The notes under the pieces were generated by a model. It made no database searches. It was not told the origin of the DNA and was given only the letters and a program-made list of their open reading frames with translations. The position numbers and the translations under genes are program-made. Positions 44,440-47,446 of a stretch of DNA of 47,446 nt are shown here, one piece after another. How positions within the stretch are numbered: position 1 is the first letter of the stretch; every line of letters starts with the position of its first letter. Source of the DNA: Rhodobium orientis. Its GTDB lineage: Bacteria; Pseudomonadota; Alphaproteobacteria; Rhizobiales; Rhodobiaceae. Location of the stretch: NCBI RefSeq assembly GCF_003258835.1, contig NZ_NPEV01000044.1:1-47446 (forward strand). The letters run 5' to 3'.

Positions 44440-46344
44440 ATGAATTTCCAAACGTCGGCCGGAACCGCCCCGGACGAAGGGCGCCGCTTACGGCGCGAGG
44501 CGGTCGTCATCCGCTTCGCAGGAGACTCAGGCGACGGCATCCAGTCCGCCGGCAACCAGTTCGGTATCGAGGCCGCTCTTGCCGGCAATGACCTGTCGAC
44601 CTATCCGGACTATCCGTCCGAGATCCGCGCCCCGGCCGGTACCACCTACGGCGTCTCCTCGTTCCAGATCCAGATCGCGTCCCAGGAGATCCATACCCCG
44701 GGCGACAAGCTCGACTGTCTCGTCGCCTTCAACCCGGCGGCGCTCAAGGTCCATCTCGTCGACCTGAAGCCGGGCGGCGTCCTCATCGTCGATGCCGGCG
44801 CCTTCAAGGCCGCGGGCCTGAAGAAGGCCGGCTACGATCACGACCCCCTGTCCGAGGACCACGCCGACGAACTGGCCGACTACCGGCTCCTCAACGTCGA
44901 TATCTCGACGCTGACCCGCGAGACGGTCGCCGCCATCCCCGACATCGACGTCTCCTCCAAGAAGGACGCGCTGAAGGCCCGCAACATGTGGGTGCTCGGC
45001 CTGGTGCTCTGGCTCTACGGCCGCGACAAGCACGCGACGCTGGAGTGGATCGACAAGAAGTTCGGCACCAAGCCGCTGGTGCGCGCGGTCAACTTCGCGG
45101 CCGTGGAAGCCGGCTATGCCTTCGGCGCGACAGCGCTGCTGCCGAGCGGGCTGGAGCCCGTCACCATCGAGCCGGCGAAGGCCGCGCCGGGCCTCTACCG
45201 CACCGCGACGGGCGCCGAGACCACCGCCTACGGCCTTGCCGCCGGCGCCCTGAAGCAGGGCCTCTTGCCGGTCTACTGCTCCTATCCGATCACGCCGGCG
45301 ACGACCATGCTGCACACGCTCGCCCGGCTCGGCGAGGAAGCGGGCATCCGCACGTTCCAGGCCGAGGACGAGATCGCGGCGATCTGTGCCGCGATCGGCG
45401 CGTCCTATGCCGGCGGCCTCGGCATGACCGGGACCTCCGGCCCCGGCATGGCGCTGAAGTCGGAAGGCTTCGGCCTTGCGGTCGCGGCCGAACTGCCGCT
45501 CGTCATCGTCAACGTCCAGCGCGGCGGCCCGTCCACCGGCCTGCCGACCAAGGTCGAGCAGTCGGACCTTCTTCAGGCCGTCGCCGGCCGGCACGGCGAT
45601 GCGCCGATGCCGGTGATCGCCATGCGCGCGCCGTCCGAGGGTTTCGATATCGCCGTTGAGGCCGCGCGGATCGCCGTCAAATACATGACGCCGGTGATCG
45701 TCCTTTCCGACGGCTATATCGCGAATGCGGCCGAGCCCTGGAAGATCCCGAGCCTCACCGATCTGCCGGACCGGCGCCTGCAGCGGGGCGATGCCCACGG
45801 CATCCAGCCCTTCGCGCGCGACCCACAGACCCTGGCGCGGCCGTGGATCGTTCCCGGCATGGCCGGCGGCGTCCATCGCCTCGGCGGCCTGGAGCGCCAG
45901 GACGGCAGCGGCGAGGTCTCCTACGATCCCAAGAACCATGAGCGCATGACCGAACTGCGGATGAAGAAGATCGACGGCATCGCCGAGGACATTCCGCTGC
46001 AGGAGGTGGACCTCGGCGCGGAGACCGGCGACATCGCCGTCCTCGGCTGGGGCTCGACCTATGGCGCGATCACCGACGCGGTCGAAAAGCTCGTCGCCGA
46101 GGGGCTGTCCGTCAGCCACATTCACCTGCGCTACATCCACCCCTTCCCGCGCAACCTTCCCGAGCTCCTCAAGGGCTTCAAGAAGGTCATCGTGCCGGAG
46201 CTCAACACCGGCCAGCTCACCATGCTTCTCAGGGCCAAGACCCTGTTGCCGATCGAGGCCGTGACCAAGGTCGCCGGCCGTCCGTTCCAGATCGGTGAAG
46301 TTGAGACGGCGATCCGCGCCGCGCTTTCGGAGATGTCGTCATGA
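44440..46344 (+). CDS. korA: 2-oxoacid:ferredoxin oxidoreductase, gamma-alpha fused subunit
   Basis: 634-residue fused subunit of a CoA-acylating 2-oxoacid:acceptor oxidoreductase. The N-terminal gamma domain (about 15-200; VVIRFAGDSGDGIQSAGNQ) precedes the alpha domain (about 240-630) with YCSYPITPATTMLHTLA (substrate loop), FQAEDEIAAICAAIGASYAGG and MTGTSGPGMALKSEG. The YPITP motif is typical of 2-oxoacid oxidoreductases, and the gamma-alpha fusion is that of KorA-type enzymes for 2-oxoglutarate; other 2-oxoacids are possible. The ATG has GAGGG seven bases upstream and is downstream of an FNR-type box. Overlaps korB by 4 bp. Confidence 0.88.
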   Translation: MNFQTSAGTAPDEGRRLRREAVVIRFAGDSGDGIQSAGNQFGIEAALAGNDLSTYPDYPSEIRAPAGTTYGVSSFQIQIASQEIHTPGDKLDCLVAFNPAALKVHLVDLKPGGVLIVDAGAFKAAGLKKAGYDHDPLSEDHADELADYRLLNVDISTLTRETVAAIPDIDVSSKKDALKARNMWVLGLVLWLYGRDKHATLEWIDKKFGTKPLVRAVNFAAVEAGYAFGATALLPSGLEPVTIEPAKAAPGLYRTATGAETTAYGLAAGALKQGLLPVYCSYPITPATTMLHTLARLGEEAGIRTFQAEDEIAAICAAIGASYAGGLGMTGTSGPGMALKSEGFGLAVAAELPLVIVNVQRGGPSTGLPTKVEQSDLLQAVAGRHGDAPMPVIAMRAPSEGFDIAVEAARIAVKYMTPVIVLSDGYIANAAEPWKIPSLTDLPDRRLQRGDAHGIQPFARDPQTLARPWIVPGMAGGVHRLGGLERQDGSGEVSYDPKNHERMTELRMKKIDGIAEDIPLQEVDLGAETGDIAVLGWGSTYGAITDAVEKLVAEGLSVSHIHLRYIHPFPRNLPELLKGFKKVIVPELNTGQLTMLLRAKTLLPIEAVTKVAGRPFQIGEVETAIRAALSEMSS

Positions 46345-47342
46345 CCGCAGAAGTCGCCCTGAAGCCGAAGGATTACGCGTCCGCGCAGGACGTGCGCTGG
46401 TGCCCCGGTTGCGGCAACTATTCCGTCATCAAGGCGGTGCAGAAGACGCTGGCCGAGGCGGGCAACGACCCGGAGAACACCGTCTTCGTCTCCGGCATCG
46501 GCTGCTCGTCGAGGTTCCCCTATTACATGGAGACCTACGGCTTCCACACCATCCACGGCCGCGCCGCGGCGGTCGCCACCGGCGTCAAGATCGCCAAGCC
46601 GGAACTCGACGTCTGGGTGGTCTCCGGCGACGGCGACTCGCTCGCCATAGGCGGCAATCACCTGCTGCACCTGTTGCGCCGCAACGTCGACGTCACCTAT
46701 CTGCTGCTCAACAACGAGATCTACGGCCTCACCAAGGGCCAGGCCTCGCCGACCTCGCGCCGCGGCACCCTGTCTCCGACCTCGCCGCACGGCACGCTCG
46801 ACCAGCCGGTGAACCCGATCGAGTTCGCCATCGGCGCCCACGGCCGGTTCATCGCCCGCTGCGTCGACTCCCTGCAAGGCCTCCTGTCGGAGACCTTTTC
46901 CCGGGCGCATGCCTTCCACGGCACGAGCTTCGTCGAAATCCTGCAGAACTGCCTCGTCTTCAACGACGGCGTCTTCGCCGACCAGGAAGACAAGAAGAAA
47001 AACGAAGAGACGCTGCTATGGCTGCGCCACGGCGAACCCATGCTCTACGGCGCAGACAAGTCGAAGGGGATCCGATTCAACCCCAAGACCTATGCGCTGG
47101 AGCCGGTGACCATTGGGCTCGATGGCGTCACTCTCGACGACATCGTCGTCCACGATGAGACCAGCCACGGCCTTGCCATGATGCTCTCGGCCTTGGAAGC
47201 CCCGCTCCCCGTCGGCGTTATCTACGCCGCCCCGGAAGCCACCTTCATCGGCCGCCAGCCGATCCCCCAAGGCACCATGGCCAAATCCACCGCCCGGCTT
47301 GCGGGGGCGATGCACGCTGGGAATACGTGGCGGGTGGAGTAG
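46341..47342 (+). CDS. korB: 2-oxoacid:ferredoxin oxidoreductase, beta subunit
   Basis: 333-residue thiamine-diphosphate subunit. Cys ligands for the single [4Fe-4S] cluster are C21 and C24 (RWCPGCGNYSVI), C55 (GIGCSSRFPYYM) and C204 (LQNCLVFND). The ThDP/Mg motif is VVSGDGDSLAIGGNH with LLLNNEIYGLTKGQ. It overlaps korA (ATGA). Together they convert 2-oxoglutarate and CoA to succinyl-CoA with ferredoxin as electron acceptor, or the reverse under reducing conditions. No ferredoxin or delta subunit is present in the window, so electrons must be taken by a distant protein. Confidence 0.88.
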   Translation: MTAEVALKPKDYASAQDVRWCPGCGNYSVIKAVQKTLAEAGNDPENTVFVSGIGCSSRFPYYMETYGFHTIHGRAAAVATGVKIAKPELDVWVVSGDGDSLAIGGNHLLHLLRRNVDVTYLLLNNEIYGLTKGQASPTSRRGTLSPTSPHGTLDQPVNPIEFAIGAHGRFIARCVDSLQGLLSETFSRAHAFHGTSFVEILQNCLVFNDGVFADQEDKKKNEETLLWLRHGEPMLYGADKSKGIRFNPKTYALEPVTIGLDGVTLDDIVVHDETSHGLAMMLSALEAPLPVGVIYAAPEATFIGRQPIPQGTMAKSTARLAGAMHAGNTWRVE

Positions 47343-47376
47343 AGGAGAGCGCTCGAGGTTCAGTTTGAGTGTCCAC

Positions 47377-47445
47377 TTAAGCTTCTTGGCTTACGAATAA
47401 GTTGATTGTCTCGATGGGTCTGCGGCCCTGGTTTCGGTAGCCGAG
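47377..47445 (-). pseudogene. Possible 3' end of a transposase entering at the right edge
   Basis: A reading frame runs from the window edge and ends in TAA: LGYRNQGRRPIETINLFV. The LGYR...P spacing resembles the C-terminus of DDE (IS3-like) transposases, and the local sequence is less GC-rich than the korAB genes. Only 22 codons are visible, so the identity is weakly supported. Confidence 0.2.
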
Positions 47446-47446
47446 A

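Overview
The window comes from a GC-rich (mid-to-upper 60s % by eye) Gram-negative genome. The gene set points to an alphaproteobacterium, most likely Hyphomicrobiales (Rhizobiales): a DctB/DctD pair beside a DctPQM TRAP transporter with a sigma-54 promoter, a CyaC-type cyclase with a cytochrome-b-like membrane anchor, an E. coli-like but rearranged dpp operon, and short intergenic palindromes of the 'attgccggg...cccggcaat' kind. Genus cannot be fixed from sequence alone. No rRNA, tRNA, CRISPR array, complete insertion sequence or prophage was seen.

Region 1 (1-10.1 kb) is the most unusual. A leftward operon runs from an SCP2-like sterol-carrier domain protein through an RND adaptor, an RND permease with an extra tail of about 270 residues, and two long Tyr/Pro/Gly/Gln-rich secreted proteins, to a small Gly/Trp/Tyr-rich protein resembling sulfur globule proteins. 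Divergent from it is a PAS-AAA+-Fis regulator whose GAFTGA loop is degenerate. The intergenic region carries palindromes. I read this as one envelope or lipid (or sulfur-matrix) export system under its own regulator; the substrate is unknown.

Region 2 (10.3-18.1 kb) holds a DUF533/TerB-like protein and the C4-dicarboxylate module dctB-dctD-dctP-dctQ-dctM. A near-consensus -24/-12 promoter lies before dctP, and a block of dispersed REP-like repeats follows dctM.

Region 3 (18.1-31.5 kb) is metabolic and regulatory: a DHRS6-like dehydrogenase, a class I aminotransferase, an Inh-type protease inhibitor, a Pat-type lysine acetyltransferase, an autoregulated MerR gene overlapping a carboxymuconolactone-decarboxylase-family gene, an EamA transporter, a MarR regulator, an FAD-linked oxidase, an orphan NitT/TauT-type ATPase, a creatininase-family hydrolase, and a redox-type adenylate cyclase (heme-b-like anchor, [2Fe-2S] domain, class III catalytic domain).

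Region 4 (31.7-39.3 kb) is a dpp-type peptide uptake operon (dppA, dppB, dppC, an unrecognised membrane protein, dppD, dppF) followed by an ArgE/DapE-family deacylase. Uptake, ATP coupling and hydrolysis of an N-acylated or peptide substrate could form one route.

Region 5 (39.3-47.4 kb) has an orphan ParA-like ATPase, a CYTH-CHAD protein with a clear terminator, a Cu(I) P-type ATPase behind a textbook CueR-type promoter, and korAB (2-oxoacid:ferredoxin oxidoreductase) behind an FNR/FixK-type box placed as in class II activation. The right edge enters a possible transposase tail.
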